A DNA stretch of 64,000 nt from Halalkalibacter alkalisediminis. Its GTDB lineage: Bacteria; Bacillota; Bacilli; Bacillales; Bacillaceae_D. The stretch covers positions 1-64,000 of the forward strand of contig NZ_JAQQWT010000006.1 in assembly GCF_028610705.1 (NCBI RefSeq), written 5' to 3'. Within the stretch, counting starts at the first letter, position 1. Each line of letters opens with the position of its first letter. Positions 45,979 to 55,495 of the stretch are shown here, piece after piece. The translations under genes and the position numbers were made by a program. Under the pieces are notes generated by a model that searched no databases, was not told the DNA's origin, and was given only the letters and a program-made list of their open reading frames with translations.

Positions 45979-48132
45979 TTAATCTTGAAAAGTGATCTTT
46001 TTTTGTTCTTGGCTCCAAACAAGTTTAGCCTGAAACGTTTGATCTCCTTTTACAAATCCCTCTATCATTTCAGTATGACCTTCTTTTAATAGATGCCTCA
46101 CATCTTTTTGTCTTATTTTTTTCTTTAGAATGGTCTTTGATACGGTAAACCTACAATGATTCGTTTTATACGAACCACATCCATAAAATGTTCCTCTGTC
46201 CAAGACCGCGCCTCCACAACTTGGACACTTCCCAACAGAGGTTAATCTTCCTTTACCTTTTTTGGGACTCCTTTGCATCGATGAGATATCAAAATTAGAA
46301 AAGTCCCAAGATTTTACTTGGTTTTCAGCTTCCTGTAATAAATGTTCAACGAGCTTCTTCGTTTGCTCCATAAAGGTTACCGATGATGCCTCTCCCTTTC
46401 CTATCTCACGGAGGCGTTGCTCCCATTTGGCTGTCATTTCTGCTGAAGTGAGTACACTTTCTCCTAAAGCCTCTATTAACAAACGACCTTTCTCAGTTGG
46501 GGCTACGATGTTTCTTGTAACAGTCATATATCCCCGGTCTTTTAAAATAGAGATGATTCCAGCTCTTGTCGCTTCCGTTCCTAATCCTTGTGATTCCATC
46601 AGAATTTTCTCTAAATCTGAATCACTAATTTGTTTCCCTGCCATCTTCATCACATTAATGAGCTGTCCTTCTGTATAACGCTTTGGTGGCTGTGTGATCG
46701 ACTCTTTTACTTTTGTTTTTGTAACAGTTCCCTGTTCCCTCAGTTCCAAAATTGGTAGGAATTTTTCTTCTTTTTCCGACTTTTTATCCGGATAAATAAT
46801 CTTTCTCCACCCAACCTGTTTAATCACCTTTCCCTTGGATTGAAATGTCGCTCTTTGATCAACTAACGTCTCAATCTTTGTGGTTGAAATAATAGCATCC
46901 TCTTCATGTGCTGCTAAAAGAGCACGAACAACTAAATCATAAATGTTTTTTTCTTCTGTCGTTAGTTTATCTAAATTAGGGATTTGTTCAGTTGGAATAA
47001 TCGCATAGTGATCCGTCACTTTTTTTTCATTTACATAGCGCAGGTTTCCGATTAAGGATGGGATAGGAAGTGGAAAAAAAGGAGCGAATTCTGGCTTTGT
47101 CGATAATGCCTTCAGAATGGTTGGAAACGTAACGGCTTCTCCTTTTGTAACAAAAGAGGAATCTGTACGTGGATATGAAATATAACCCTTCACATATAGT
47201 TTCTGTGCAATATCTAAAGTCATTTTAGGAGAATACTTAAACCGTTGATTAGCGGTTGTTTGCAGACTAGAAAGTGTAGGCAAAAAAGGTGGTTTATAAC
47301 GCTTTTCCTCAACTTTTACATCGATAATTTCGGCGCCTTTTCCTTCACAGAATTCGGAGATTTTTTTTGCCATTTCGGCCGAATCTAAGCGCGTTTCCCC
47401 TTCTTTATGCCAGATTCCCTCATATCTTTTTCCCTCTATATTAAATTTACTAATAACCTCCCAAAAAAGCTCTGGTTTAAAGGCCTCAATCTCCTTTTCT
47501 CTTTTAACAATTAACGCAAGAGTCGGCGTCTGCACTCTCCCAGTTGAAAAAACATCATGAATTCCTTTTTGTTGTAGCAGTAACGTGTAGGCTCTTGATG
47601 CATTCATTCCAACAAGCCAATCGGCACACGCTCTACTAAGAGCCTCAAAATATAACGGCCGCGTATCTTTTTCTGATCGTAAAGATTTAAACCCCTCTTC
47701 AACAGCTGCTTGTGTCAAAGATGATAGCCATAAGCGCTTTAATGGCTTGTCTATTTGACATTGATTTAAGACGAGTCGAACAATTAATTCACCTTCTCGT
47801 CCTGCATCTCCTGCCATTATGATTTCTTCGATGATCGGCTGAGTCACTAATTGTTTAATCACCTGGAATTGCTTGTATTTCCCCTTCGAAACTTGATGAA
47901 GAAACCGTTCAGGTACGATCGGTAACGTTTCTAAATTCCATGACTTCCACTTAGGATCATACATTTCTGGTGGAACCAACTCACATAAATGACCAATTGC
48001 CCATGTCACGTATGCACCATTTGGAAACTGGGGATTCTTTTTTATCTCAATATAGCCTGTCCTTTTTATAGATGGAAAGGGAGCTGCTAATTTCGCTCCT
48101 TGGTCTGGCTTTTCTGCAATAATCACTTTCAT
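45979..48132 (-). CDS. topB: Type IA DNA topoisomerase III
   Basis: This 717-residue enzyme starts at ATG 48132 (MKVIIAEKPDQGAKLA). The Toprim acid cluster AGDAGREGELI lies near residue 110. GYISYPRTDS near 325 contains the catalytic Tyr. A C-terminal zinc finger CPSCGG..YGCGSYKTNHC near 650 suits TopB rather than TopA. AAAGG precedes the start; GTG 48153 is a poorer alternative. It relaxes and decatenates single-stranded substrates. Confidence 0.92.
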   Translation of the reverse strand: MKVIIAEKPDQGAKLAAPFPSIKRTGYIEIKKNPQFPNGAYVTWAIGHLCELVPPEMYDPKWKSWNLETLPIVPERFLHQVSKGKYKQFQVIKQLVTQPIIEEIIMAGDAGREGELIVRLVLNQCQIDKPLKRLWLSSLTQAAVEEGFKSLRSEKDTRPLYFEALSRACADWLVGMNASRAYTLLLQQKGIHDVFSTGRVQTPTLALIVKREKEIEAFKPELFWEVISKFNIEGKRYEGIWHKEGETRLDSAEMAKKISEFCEGKGAEIIDVKVEEKRYKPPFLPTLSSLQTTANQRFKYSPKMTLDIAQKLYVKGYISYPRTDSSFVTKGEAVTFPTILKALSTKPEFAPFFPLPIPSLIGNLRYVNEKKVTDHYAIIPTEQIPNLDKLTTEEKNIYDLVVRALLAAHEEDAIISTTKIETLVDQRATFQSKGKVIKQVGWRKIIYPDKKSEKEEKFLPILELREQGTVTKTKVKESITQPPKRYTEGQLINVMKMAGKQISDSDLEKILMESQGLGTEATRAGIISILKDRGYMTVTRNIVAPTEKGRLLIEALGESVLTSAEMTAKWEQRLREIGKGEASSVTFMEQTKKLVEHLLQEAENQVKSWDFSNFDISSMQRSPKKGKGRLTSVGKCPSCGGAVLDRGTFYGCGSYKTNHCRFTVSKTILKKKIRQKDVRHLLKEGHTEMIEGFVKGDQTFQAKLVWSQEQKKITFQD

Positions 48133-48331
48133 AGCCTTTTCGTTCCTTTCCACTCTTATTTATTCTATTACTTCACAGCATTCTTTTTCTCACTTAGAAC
48201 AAGCAACTAGTCTTTTACACAAATACTATTATAACTCATTCCAAATGAAGTAAAGGGAAAAATACCACTTATCATTCAATAAATGTTACTATACAATAGA
48301 GATAAATTCTTCCCGAAAAAAGGAGAACCAA

Positions 48332-49285
48332 ATGGCTACTTTAAATAAGGCTGTCCCTTTATCAGCCTATACATTATTTACCCGTGCTGAATGGGCTAAA
48401 CTATCTAAATCAACAACGGATATGCTATCTCCAATTGAGCGAGCTCAGTTAGGTAGTATAAATGAAACCATCTCAGCTGAAGAAGTTTCTGATATCTATT
48501 TACCTTTATCACAACTGCTTTATATGCATATGACTAAATCTGTCCAATTACATGAAAATGTCAATCACTTTTTGCAAAAAAAGACAAAAAAGGTCCCGTT
48601 TGTAATCGGTGTTGCAGGCAGTGTTTCTGTCGGAAAAAGTACTACAGCTAGACTCATCCAAGCGCTTTGTTCAAGGTGGCCTAATAGCCCTAAAGTGGAT
48701 CTTATTACAACAGATGGCTTTTTATACCCTAATGCTGTTCTTGAAGAAAGGGGATTAATGAAGCGTAAAGGGTTCCCTGAAAGTTACGACATTGGACGTT
48801 TAATTCGCTTCCTTTATGAATTAAAATCTGGTCGCGCTTACATTGAAGCACCCATGTACTCACACTTAACCTATGATATTTTAGAAGACCAAGCGCAAAA
48901 AATTATAGAACCTGATGTCGTGATTGTTGAGGGGATTAATGTCCTTCAAGTTAATAAAAAGGATCGTAGGATTCCACAAGTGTTTGTTTCTGATTTCTTT
49001 GATTTCTCCATTTATGTGGATGCCGATGAGGAAGACATACTTAGTTGGTATATTGAAAGGTTCAAACTACTACGCAACACCGCTTTTCAACAACCCGAAT
49101 CCTTTTTTCACCGTTATCGCCATTTATCTGATTCACAAGCATTCGATTTTGCAAAGGACGTTTGGTCCACAATTAATGGAGTTAACTTAGAAAAAAACAT
49201 TCGTCCAACTCGTCACCGTGCTGATTTAATTTTAAAAAAAGGTGCCGGTCACAAAGTAAAAGAAGTCCATTTAAAAAAAATGTAA
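48332..49285 (+). CDS. coaA: Pantothenate kinase type I
   Basis: This 317-residue P-loop enzyme makes 4'-phosphopantothenate, the first step of coenzyme A synthesis. Walker A is [12 protein letters not shown] near residue 92, and TTDGFLYPN and KGFPESYD are substrate motifs. The length equals B. subtilis CoaA (319). AAAAGGAG precedes ATG 48332. Confidence 0.95.
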   Translation: MATLNKAVPLSAYTLFTRAEWAKLSKSTTDMLSPIERAQLGSINETISAEEVSDIYLPLSQLLYMHMTKSVQLHENVNHFLQKKTKKVPFVIGVAGSVSVGKSTTARLIQALCSRWPNSPKVDLITTDGFLYPNAVLEERGLMKRKGFPESYDIGRLIRFLYELKSGRAYIEAPMYSHLTYDILEDQAQKIIEPDVVIVEGINVLQVNKKDRRIPQVFVSDFFDFSIYVDADEEDILSWYIERFKLLRNTAFQQPESFFHRYRHLSDSQAFDFAKDVWSTINGVNLEKNIRPTRHRADLILKKGAGHKVKEVHLKKM

Positions 49286-49308
49286 CATCCCATTTTTGAT
49301 TCAATTTA

Positions 49309-49354
49309 GCAGCCATAGAATTAGAAGCGTACATCGTTTTAACTCTATGGCTGT
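49309..49354. repeat. Inverted repeat between coaA and carboxypeptidase gene
   Basis: CAGCCATAGA and TCTATGGCTG flank a loop of 26 bases. No T run is present, so its role as a terminator is doubtful. Confidence 0.45.
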
Positions 49355-49394
49355 ACTCCACTCTATATAAAGACCGCTTATTTGCCTTGTAATC

Positions 49395-50543
49395 TTATCT
49401 TAGGTTTAAGATTGACATTAACTGCGTCATCCAACGTTCAATGAAGGTTTGTTCCTCTTTTTTCTCCTTTAAGGTTTGATCTATAGGCTCTTCTGTTCTT
49501 TGTTTAACATTTTTGCTCCTTTCGACTGGAGTTAACACTGTCGATAATAGGAATGCATGATCTTCTGTTTTGATAGATAAAATACCTTCATCTTTTACTT
49601 TCATACTGGCCTCTTCTTCACCTTTTTTAGTTAAGAAATGAACATCGTCTATTAATTCATAGACCTCTCCGGTCTCGGCTTGAAATAAATAGCCTTTATT
49701 TATGACGTTACTTTGATAGTGCTTAAAACCGAAATTAAACATCGCTTCCATATCAGTATAAGCTTGCTCTGAAGAAGGAGCATTCAGCGTTACTGCGATT
49801 AACTCGGTCTCATCTCTTAACACGGTTGAAACAAGAGTAAAGCCCGATTGACTCACATATCCATTTTTGACTCCCGTCGCTCCTTCATAACGCCAAAGTA
49901 AGCGGTTATGATTATGAATAGTCGTCTCCCACCCTTCTCCAATCCACTCCATTTCCTTTGTCCCAACAATTTCTCTAAAGAGTTCGTTTTGCATAGCATA
50001 CTGAGTAATTTTCGCCATATCATAAGCGGTTGTTACATGATCTTCATCAAACAAACCATGTGGATTCGTAAAATGTGTATCCTCTACACCGATTTTTTCC
50101 CGAACAAACTCATTCATTCTTTTAGCAAAACGTTTTTCTGTACCTGCTAAATGTTCTGCAATCGCCGTTCCTGCGTCATTTCCTGAATTAATTAACAATC
50201 CTTGTACGAGTTTTAATAATGGAACTTGCTCATTCTCTAGTAAATATACTCGTGTCCCAATCGTATTTCTCGCTCGTTCACTTACGGTCACTAATTCGTT
50301 TAATTCTCCTTCTTCTATGGCTACAATCGCCGTTACAATCTTGGTAATGCTTGCCGGATACATGGTTTGATTCATATTTTGTTCATATAATACTTGCCCA
50401 CTGCTTTTATCCATGAGAACGGCCGTTTCACTATGTAATAAAATCTCATTATCTTCTGCTTTTACTTTATGGGATCCAAGAACACTATTTAACATAATTA
50501 GAACAATCATACAAAAAGCACCTATTAATCTTGTTGTATTCAA
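49395..50543 (-). CDS. S11-family D-alanyl-D-alanine carboxypeptidase
   Basis: This 382-residue penicillin-binding protein trims peptidoglycan pentapeptides. TTG 50543 follows AGGAGGAAGG and begins an N-terminal signal segment (residues about 4-28). The active-site serine is in PASITKIVTA (SxxK), and the second motif is SGN. The third motif is KNG in GVKNGYVSQSG instead of the usual KTG. The C-terminal extension is polar and Lys-rich. It probably has housekeeping or sporulation-type activity of the DacF kind. Confidence 0.85.
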   Translation of the reverse strand: MNTTRLIGAFCMIVLIMLNSVLGSHKVKAEDNEILLHSETAVLMDKSSGQVLYEQNMNQTMYPASITKIVTAIVAIEEGELNELVTVSERARNTIGTRVYLLENEQVPLLKLVQGLLINSGNDAGTAIAEHLAGTEKRFAKRMNEFVREKIGVEDTHFTNPHGLFDEDHVTTAYDMAKITQYAMQNELFREIVGTKEMEWIGEGWETTIHNHNRLLWRYEGATGVKNGYVSQSGFTLVSTVLRDETELIAVTLNAPSSEQAYTDMEAMFNFGFKHYQSNVINKGYLFQAETGEVYELIDDVHFLTKKGEEEASMKVKDEGILSIKTEDHAFLLSTVLTPVERSKNVKQRTEEPIDQTLKEKKEEQTFIERWMTQLMSILNLR

Positions 50544-50869
50544 AATCCTTCCTCCTAGTTTGCAAATCAGCAACATTATTATATCGAAAAATCATTACAG
50601 TTAAATGACAACCTTGTTACAGAAATAAAAAATAATACCTAGCTCTAACAGCTTAGAAAGCCCCCTTCTCTACTTTCATTCTATTAAAATGCAGGATTAT
50701 TAGAGATTTCTTCATAGTTTGTTACAGAACTGTAAAGAAACAAGTTGATGCTTACTCTACCTAAGATTCCTCTTCTTTTATACTTACGGTTGGAAAAAGT
50801 TGGACCCGTTTTACCCTTGGTTTTTATGATAGTTTTATAGAGTCATATTTTCCGAGGAGGCTTTAACTT
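50544..50869. other. Divergent intergenic region with operator-like palindrome
   Basis: The region between the carboxypeptidase and cell wall hydrolase genes contains TTGTTACAGAA twice (50614-50624 and 50719-50729). The second lies in the palindrome TTACAG-AA-CTGTAA (50722-50735). These are candidate regulatory sites. No further gene is seen. Confidence 0.45.
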
Positions 50870-51457
50870 ATGAAAAAATTTATCATTACATTATGCGCAA
50901 CGGCATCGTTACTTTTTATTGGAGCAACTGAAACAAATGCTCAATCTCGTACACACACCGTAGTATCTGGAGATACATTTTATAAATTAGGACAACATTA
51001 CGGAGTGGCCGCTACTGCAATTCAACAAGCTAACAACAAATCATCTTCGACTATATTCGTAGGTGAACAATTAACAATCCCAGCTTCTATATCTGCAGCC
51101 GAAAAAGATTTATTAGCTCGTCTTGTTCTTGCTGAAGCTGAAGGTGAACCCTATGCTGGTAAAGTCGCTGTTGCAACAGTAGTTTTAAACCGAGTTGCTC
51201 ACCGTGATTTCCCTAACACGATTGGCGGTGTTATTAATGAAGTATCATCTGGTCATTACGCGTTTTCTCCTGTCCAAAACGGACGTATAAACCGTGCAGC
51301 AGATGCAGAATCTATTCGAGCTGTTGAAGAAGCATTAGCTTTCAGTGGACAAGGTTCAGGTTCACTCTTCTTCTATAACCCTCGAATTGCTACTAATCAT
51401 TGGATTGCTACAAGAACACAAACGGTACGGATTGGAAATCACGTTTTTGCAAAATAA
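50870..51457 (+). CDS. LysM-SleB-type cell wall hydrolase
   Basis: This 195-residue secreted protein has a signal peptide (cleaved after TNAQS, residue ~25), one LysM domain (THTVVSGDTFYKLGQHYGVAATAIQQAN, 28-75) and a Hydrolase_2 domain (LARLVLAEAEGEPYAGKVAVATVVLNRV, 80-195) as in SleB and CwlJ cortex-lytic enzymes. The Glu in AEAEGEP is the probable catalytic residue. It may act in spore cortex lysis or vegetative wall turnover; it resembles B. subtilis YkvT. Confidence 0.9.
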   Translation: MKKFIITLCATASLLFIGATETNAQSRTHTVVSGDTFYKLGQHYGVAATAIQQANNKSSSTIFVGEQLTIPASISAAEKDLLARLVLAEAEGEPYAGKVAVATVVLNRVAHRDFPNTIGGVINEVSSGHYAFSPVQNGRINRAADAESIRAVEEALAFSGQGSGSLFFYNPRIATNHWIATRTQTVRIGNHVFAK

Positions 51458-51463
51458 TGAACA

Positions 51464-51487
51464 AGAGACTGCCAATTGGCAGTCTCT
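51464..51487. terminator. Convergent hairpin
   Basis: AGAGACTGCC-AATT-GGCAGTCTCT is a perfect palindrome between the hydrolase and convergent GNAT genes. Confidence 0.65.
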
Positions 51488-51488
51488 A

Positions 51489-51989
51489 TTATTCGTGTAG
51501 TTGTTTGACCATATGCTCTTCATCAATATAAGTATCATCGATCTTTAAAGCATTCTTCTCATAGCCATATCGCTCAAAACCTAACGACTTGTAAAGCTGT
51601 TTCGCCCTTTCATTTCTAGCAGCCACAACTAAAGTCACTTGTTCAACACCTTCTTTAATGGCCATTTCCATCGCATAATGAAGAAGCTTCTTAGCCATAC
51701 CGTGTCCCCTAGCTTCCTCCCTAACATAAACACTTCCAATTGCAGCCTTATGTCTCATTTTTAAGAAACTTGAACGTGCCATACTGACGATACCTACTAG
51801 CTTACCTAGTTGATCAAACAAACCATAATAGCTCGTTCCTTGCAATTGCGCCTCAAAAAATGAAAGGGGCTTGTCCACTTCTTCCTCATAGCTAGCTGCA
51901 AATGCTTCTGGTACTTGCTTTAATGCCAAAATTCTTATATCTCTAAAGGGTTTGGCATCATTTTTATCAAGCTTTTGCAATTTCATCAT
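51489..51989 (-). CDS. GNAT-family N-acetyltransferase
   Basis: This 166-residue protein has the acetyl-CoA motif VYVREEARGHGMAKKLLHYAMEMA near residue 75 and VVAARNERAKQLYKSLGF near 120. ATG 51989 is placed by GAGAGG; an upstream ATG lacks a site. Substrate unknown. Confidence 0.85.
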   Translation of the reverse strand: MMKLQKLDKNDAKPFRDIRILALKQVPEAFAASYEEEVDKPLSFFEAQLQGTSYYGLFDQLGKLVGIVSMARSSFLKMRHKAAIGSVYVREEARGHGMAKKLLHYAMEMAIKEGVEQVTLVVAARNERAKQLYKSLGFERYGYEKNALKIDDTYIDEEHMVKQLHE

Positions 51990-52112
51990 AGACATCCTCT
52001 CTTTTTGAAGAAAACTTGCCATTTATCACTTTACCTATATTTTATGACAACAGGAACTTCTTACTCTTACGTAGAATACTTTTAGTATACATAAGTGAAG
52101 GGTGTGGTGAAG

Positions 52113-52763
52113 ATGACTCGAATATCTAAATCAGGAAGAGTAAGAGCAGAGCGAATACAATCCTCATATGTAAATCGTCTGACTGAAGCAGGTGGAGTCA
52201 ATAAAATTCAACACATTCAACGAATCGAAAAATTAAAAAATCCAACGAACCATCCTTCAGAAAACCAGCTACTTTCTTTTGAGCGATATTATCAAACGAT
52301 TCGTGAAGCCAAAAAAGAATTTAAACATTATTACAAGCATGAAAAAGACCTGTATGAAGCGGTTCTTCATTTAGAAGAGCACGGTAAGAGATTATTCACT
52401 CAACTTGAAGATTTTGTTCAAAAGTACAATAAAGCACTTGTTTCTTTACAACATTTTGATACTCTAGCAGGTACAGAACACGTCACTCCCATATATGAAA
52501 CCTTTAGATCTTTTTCTGAAGCTTTTCATTCCATTGGTATTAAGAAAAATAAAAATGACACCTTAAGCTATAATCCCTACCATTTACAAGAAGCCATCAC
52601 TCACTCAAGAGAATCTGTGTCCGAGCTAATCGATCAATTTAAAGAGGCAGTAGTCGAACAATACCAAACTTTAGTCAAAGTAAACAAACAATCCCCTCAT
52701 CAAACTGTCTATCACTCACATCCTATTGAAATAAAGGGATTAATCATTGAAGAAGAAGGGTAA
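52113..52763 (+). CDS. Hypothetical helical protein
   Basis: ATG 52113 follows GTGGTGA. The 216-residue product is strongly helical and basic at the N-terminus (MTRISKSGRVRAERIQSS), with long heptad-like stretches (about 55-105 and 140-185). It has no signal peptide or membrane helix. Some segments resemble flagellar cap or hook-associated C-termini, but I would not assign it. Function unknown. Confidence 0.65.
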   Translation: MTRISKSGRVRAERIQSSYVNRLTEAGGVNKIQHIQRIEKLKNPTNHPSENQLLSFERYYQTIREAKKEFKHYYKHEKDLYEAVLHLEEHGKRLFTQLEDFVQKYNKALVSLQHFDTLAGTEHVTPIYETFRSFSEAFHSIGIKKNKNDTLSYNPYHLQEAITHSRESVSELIDQFKEAVVEQYQTLVKVNKQSPHQTVYHSHPIEIKGLIIEEEG

Positions 52764-52797
52764 AAAAGCTGAAAAACCTTTTTCGAATGCCTTAAAG

Positions 52798-52818
52798 TAA
52801 TGAGCGTAGCCGTTGCAC
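52798..52818 (+). repeat. Possible partial copy D of dispersed repeat
   Basis: TAATGAGCGTAGCCGTTGC resembles the start of copies A to C and is preceded by GAAAAACCTTTT, which also occurs beside copy B. The 3' end motif is not found. Confidence 0.35.
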
Positions 52819-52947
52819 TTCCTCGAATATCCTTTCAAAATGTTTTTTCTTTTGGATCTCTTTCGTAGGGTTCTTTATTTTAATACTTATCATTAAATTA
52901 AAGAATTTGGTACACTTAAAGAAAGTAAATGAAAAGAGGATAAATAG

Positions 52948-55452
52948 ATGGAAGTCATAGTCTCACATGTGAATCTCGATTTCGATGGATTGGCTTGTTT
53001 GCTCGCTGCCAAAAAGCTCCATCCAAACGCCAAAGTAGCTTTAACCGATAAGCAACATCCTACAGTCAAATCGTTTCTTGCTATTTATCGAGATCAATTA
53101 GCTTTCTCTTCTTATGAAAATATCGATTGGAAAAAATTAAAAAAACTTATCCTTGTTGATGTGGCTTCTGTTAAACGAACTGGTATTCCGTTGCCTTCAA
53201 TCAGTACAGAAGTTGAAACGATTGTGTATGATCACCATTCTCCCAAAGACGACGATCTCACTACAGGGATTCGCTATATTAAAAATTACGGAGCTGCGAT
53301 CACCCTTCTGTTTGATCACATCATGGAGCAGGGTCTCTCAATCAGTCCTTTTGAAGCGACTTTATTTGGCTTAGGACTATATACCGATACCGGAAATTTC
53401 ACGTTCCAACAAACGACAGCTAGAGACCTCCATGTAGCATCCATTTTAAGAGAATTGCAAATGGATGTCACCTTAATTGATCGATTCCAAGAACAAGTCT
53501 TAACAGCCGCTGAAAAACAATTGCTGCATGTGCTCTTAACTAATGGAGAAGAAAAGGTTATTAATGGAATTACTATGTTTGTCACCTCTCATGAGCAGTC
53601 ATCTTATATAGGTGGTCTTGCCACCATTACAAGAAAAGTATTGGAGTCGACCGGTGTTGACGCGGTCATCTCAATCGTTAAAATGAAGGATCATGTGTAT
53701 GTGGTAGCGAGGTCGAGTTCAGAAAGAGTTGATTTCCGTTCTTTAATGGAAAATCTCGGCGGTGGTGGCCATAGTCAGGCCGCTTCAGCAACCGTAAAAA
53801 AAACAGCGCTACTCGATGTGAAAAAGACCGTTCAAACATCACTGAATCAACTAATAAGAAAAGCGATAACTGCCGCAGACATCATGTCTTTTCCAGTAAA
53901 ATCGGTGTCACCTAATGACTCTATTAACTCCGTGCTTGAACAAATGTATCAGTATGGGCATACAGGCTTTCCTGTTTTAAACGAACAGAATGAACTGATT
54001 GGTGTGATATCAAGGCGTGATGTTGACAAAGCGACTCACCATGGACTCGGACATGCACCTGTGAAAGGGTATATGACTACCCAATTGGTTGTATTAAGTC
54101 CAACAACCTCATTAGAAACCATTCAAGAAACGATGATGAAGCATAACATAGGTCGTATTCCAATCGTGAATGAAGAGAAACAAGTCGTGGGTATTTTATC
54201 GAGAACGAATGTTATTGAACAGTTACATAAGCAAACCAATCATGAAGAAGAACCTGTCCTGCAGACCATCAAGAAGCAGTTATCTCCAGATATATATAAA
54301 CTTCTGATTGACATAGGAACACTCGCTGATGAACAGCAAATATCAGCCTTTTTAATTGGTGGCGTCGTAAGAGATTTCCTTTTAGAGCGCCCTAATGAAG
54401 ATATTGATATTGTCGTCGAAGATGATGGTATTCTTTTTGCCGATTTACTCAGCAAAAAGATAGGAGGGGATGTAAAAACTCATGAAAAATTTGGTACAGC
54501 TACATGGACAACACCTAGTGGTTTAAAGCTTGATATTGTCACATGTCGGACTGAGTACTATGATTCCCCTGGGACATTACCGATAGTAAGACCTTCCAAT
54601 CTGAGAGAAGATCTTAGAAGACGTGATTTTACAATTAATGCCATGGCCTTGCAGATTAATAGAACCCACTTTGGTACTCTCATTGATTTTTTCCAAGGCC
54701 AAGAGGATATAAAAAAGAAAAAAATTCGGATTCTCCATACACTAAGCTTCATAGAAGATCCCACTCGAATTATTCGAGCTGTTCGATTTGCGATTCGATT
54801 TAATTATAAACTGGCTGAACAAACCTATCATTTAGCAATTGATGCTTGCTCTATGCTAAAACAAGTAAGTTCAACAAGGTTTCTACATGAAATGGACTTA
54901 CTGATCAAAGAAAATTCAATCATTCCTGGGGTTCAACTTCTTAACGACATTGGCGTTTGGAAATCTCTTTTCGATTTACAAGTTAAGGAACACCAAATGG
55001 CTTCGATTAAACGACTAGAATCCTATCATTTTCAAGATCCATTTTCTTATTTAATCGCTTTATTGTACAAACAAAAGGCATGGAAACACCAAATAAAACG
55101 GTATGCCATAACGACTAAACAACAACAACTTGTAAAACAACTTGAGGAAATGGCGAAAACTGTGTTGCCTTCTAACATTACTCTAAGTGAACTACACTTA
55201 CGTTTCGCCACTTTTAAAGAAGAAAATCTGCTTCTCTTTGCTCTGTTAATTCAGCACAAGAAATTAGAACAATACATTGTGAAACGTCAAAATCTTAATC
55301 CATTATTAACTGGCGAAGACTTAATTGAACAAGGGATTAAACCTGGTCCTAAGTTTTCAGAAATCCTTCACCAACTCACATGTTTGCAGCTCGATCAAAA
55401 ACTACTCACAAAAAAAGAAGCTATAGACTGGCTCCTGCAAACAAAATTTTAA
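52948..55452 (+). CDS. DHH-CBS-tRNA nucleotidyltransferase fusion (A-adding type)
   Basis: This 834-residue protein carries, in order, a DHH phosphoesterase domain (YDHH near residue 95), DHHA1 (GGGGHSQAA near 270), two CBS domains (310-430) and a class II poly(A)/CCA polymerase core. Core motifs are LIGGVVRDFLLE near 470, DIDIV near 484 and RRDFTINAMAL near 557. The architecture matches A-adding enzymes of Aquifex and Deinococcus type and one of the two B. halodurans enzymes. It probably adds the terminal A of CCA to tRNA, with a CC-adding partner elsewhere. This split is inferred from architecture. Confidence 0.88.
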   Translation: MEVIVSHVNLDFDGLACLLAAKKLHPNAKVALTDKQHPTVKSFLAIYRDQLAFSSYENIDWKKLKKLILVDVASVKRTGIPLPSISTEVETIVYDHHSPKDDDLTTGIRYIKNYGAAITLLFDHIMEQGLSISPFEATLFGLGLYTDTGNFTFQQTTARDLHVASILRELQMDVTLIDRFQEQVLTAAEKQLLHVLLTNGEEKVINGITMFVTSHEQSSYIGGLATITRKVLESTGVDAVISIVKMKDHVYVVARSSSERVDFRSLMENLGGGGHSQAASATVKKTALLDVKKTVQTSLNQLIRKAITAADIMSFPVKSVSPNDSINSVLEQMYQYGHTGFPVLNEQNELIGVISRRDVDKATHHGLGHAPVKGYMTTQLVVLSPTTSLETIQETMMKHNIGRIPIVNEEKQVVGILSRTNVIEQLHKQTNHEEEPVLQTIKKQLSPDIYKLLIDIGTLADEQQISAFLIGGVVRDFLLERPNEDIDIVVEDDGILFADLLSKKIGGDVKTHEKFGTATWTTPSGLKLDIVTCRTEYYDSPGTLPIVRPSNLREDLRRRDFTINAMALQINRTHFGTLIDFFQGQEDIKKKKIRILHTLSFIEDPTRIIRAVRFAIRFNYKLAEQTYHLAIDACSMLKQVSSTRFLHEMDLLIKENSIIPGVQLLNDIGVWKSLFDLQVKEHQMASIKRLESYHFQDPFSYLIALLYKQKAWKHQIKRYAITTKQQQLVKQLEEMAKTVLPSNITLSELHLRFATFKEENLLLFALLIQHKKLEQYIVKRQNLNPLLTGEDLIEQGIKPGPKFSEILHQLTCLQLDQKLLTKKEAIDWLLQTKF

Positions 55453-55456
55453 TAAA

Positions 55457-55491
55457 CAAGGATCGTTTATGTAATCATAAAACGATCCTTG
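55457..55491. terminator. Convergent terminator
   Basis: CAAGGATCGTTTTATG and its complement form a stem with a very short loop between the fusion gene and the CoA transferase gene. Confidence 0.75.
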
Positions 55492-55495
55492 ATAT

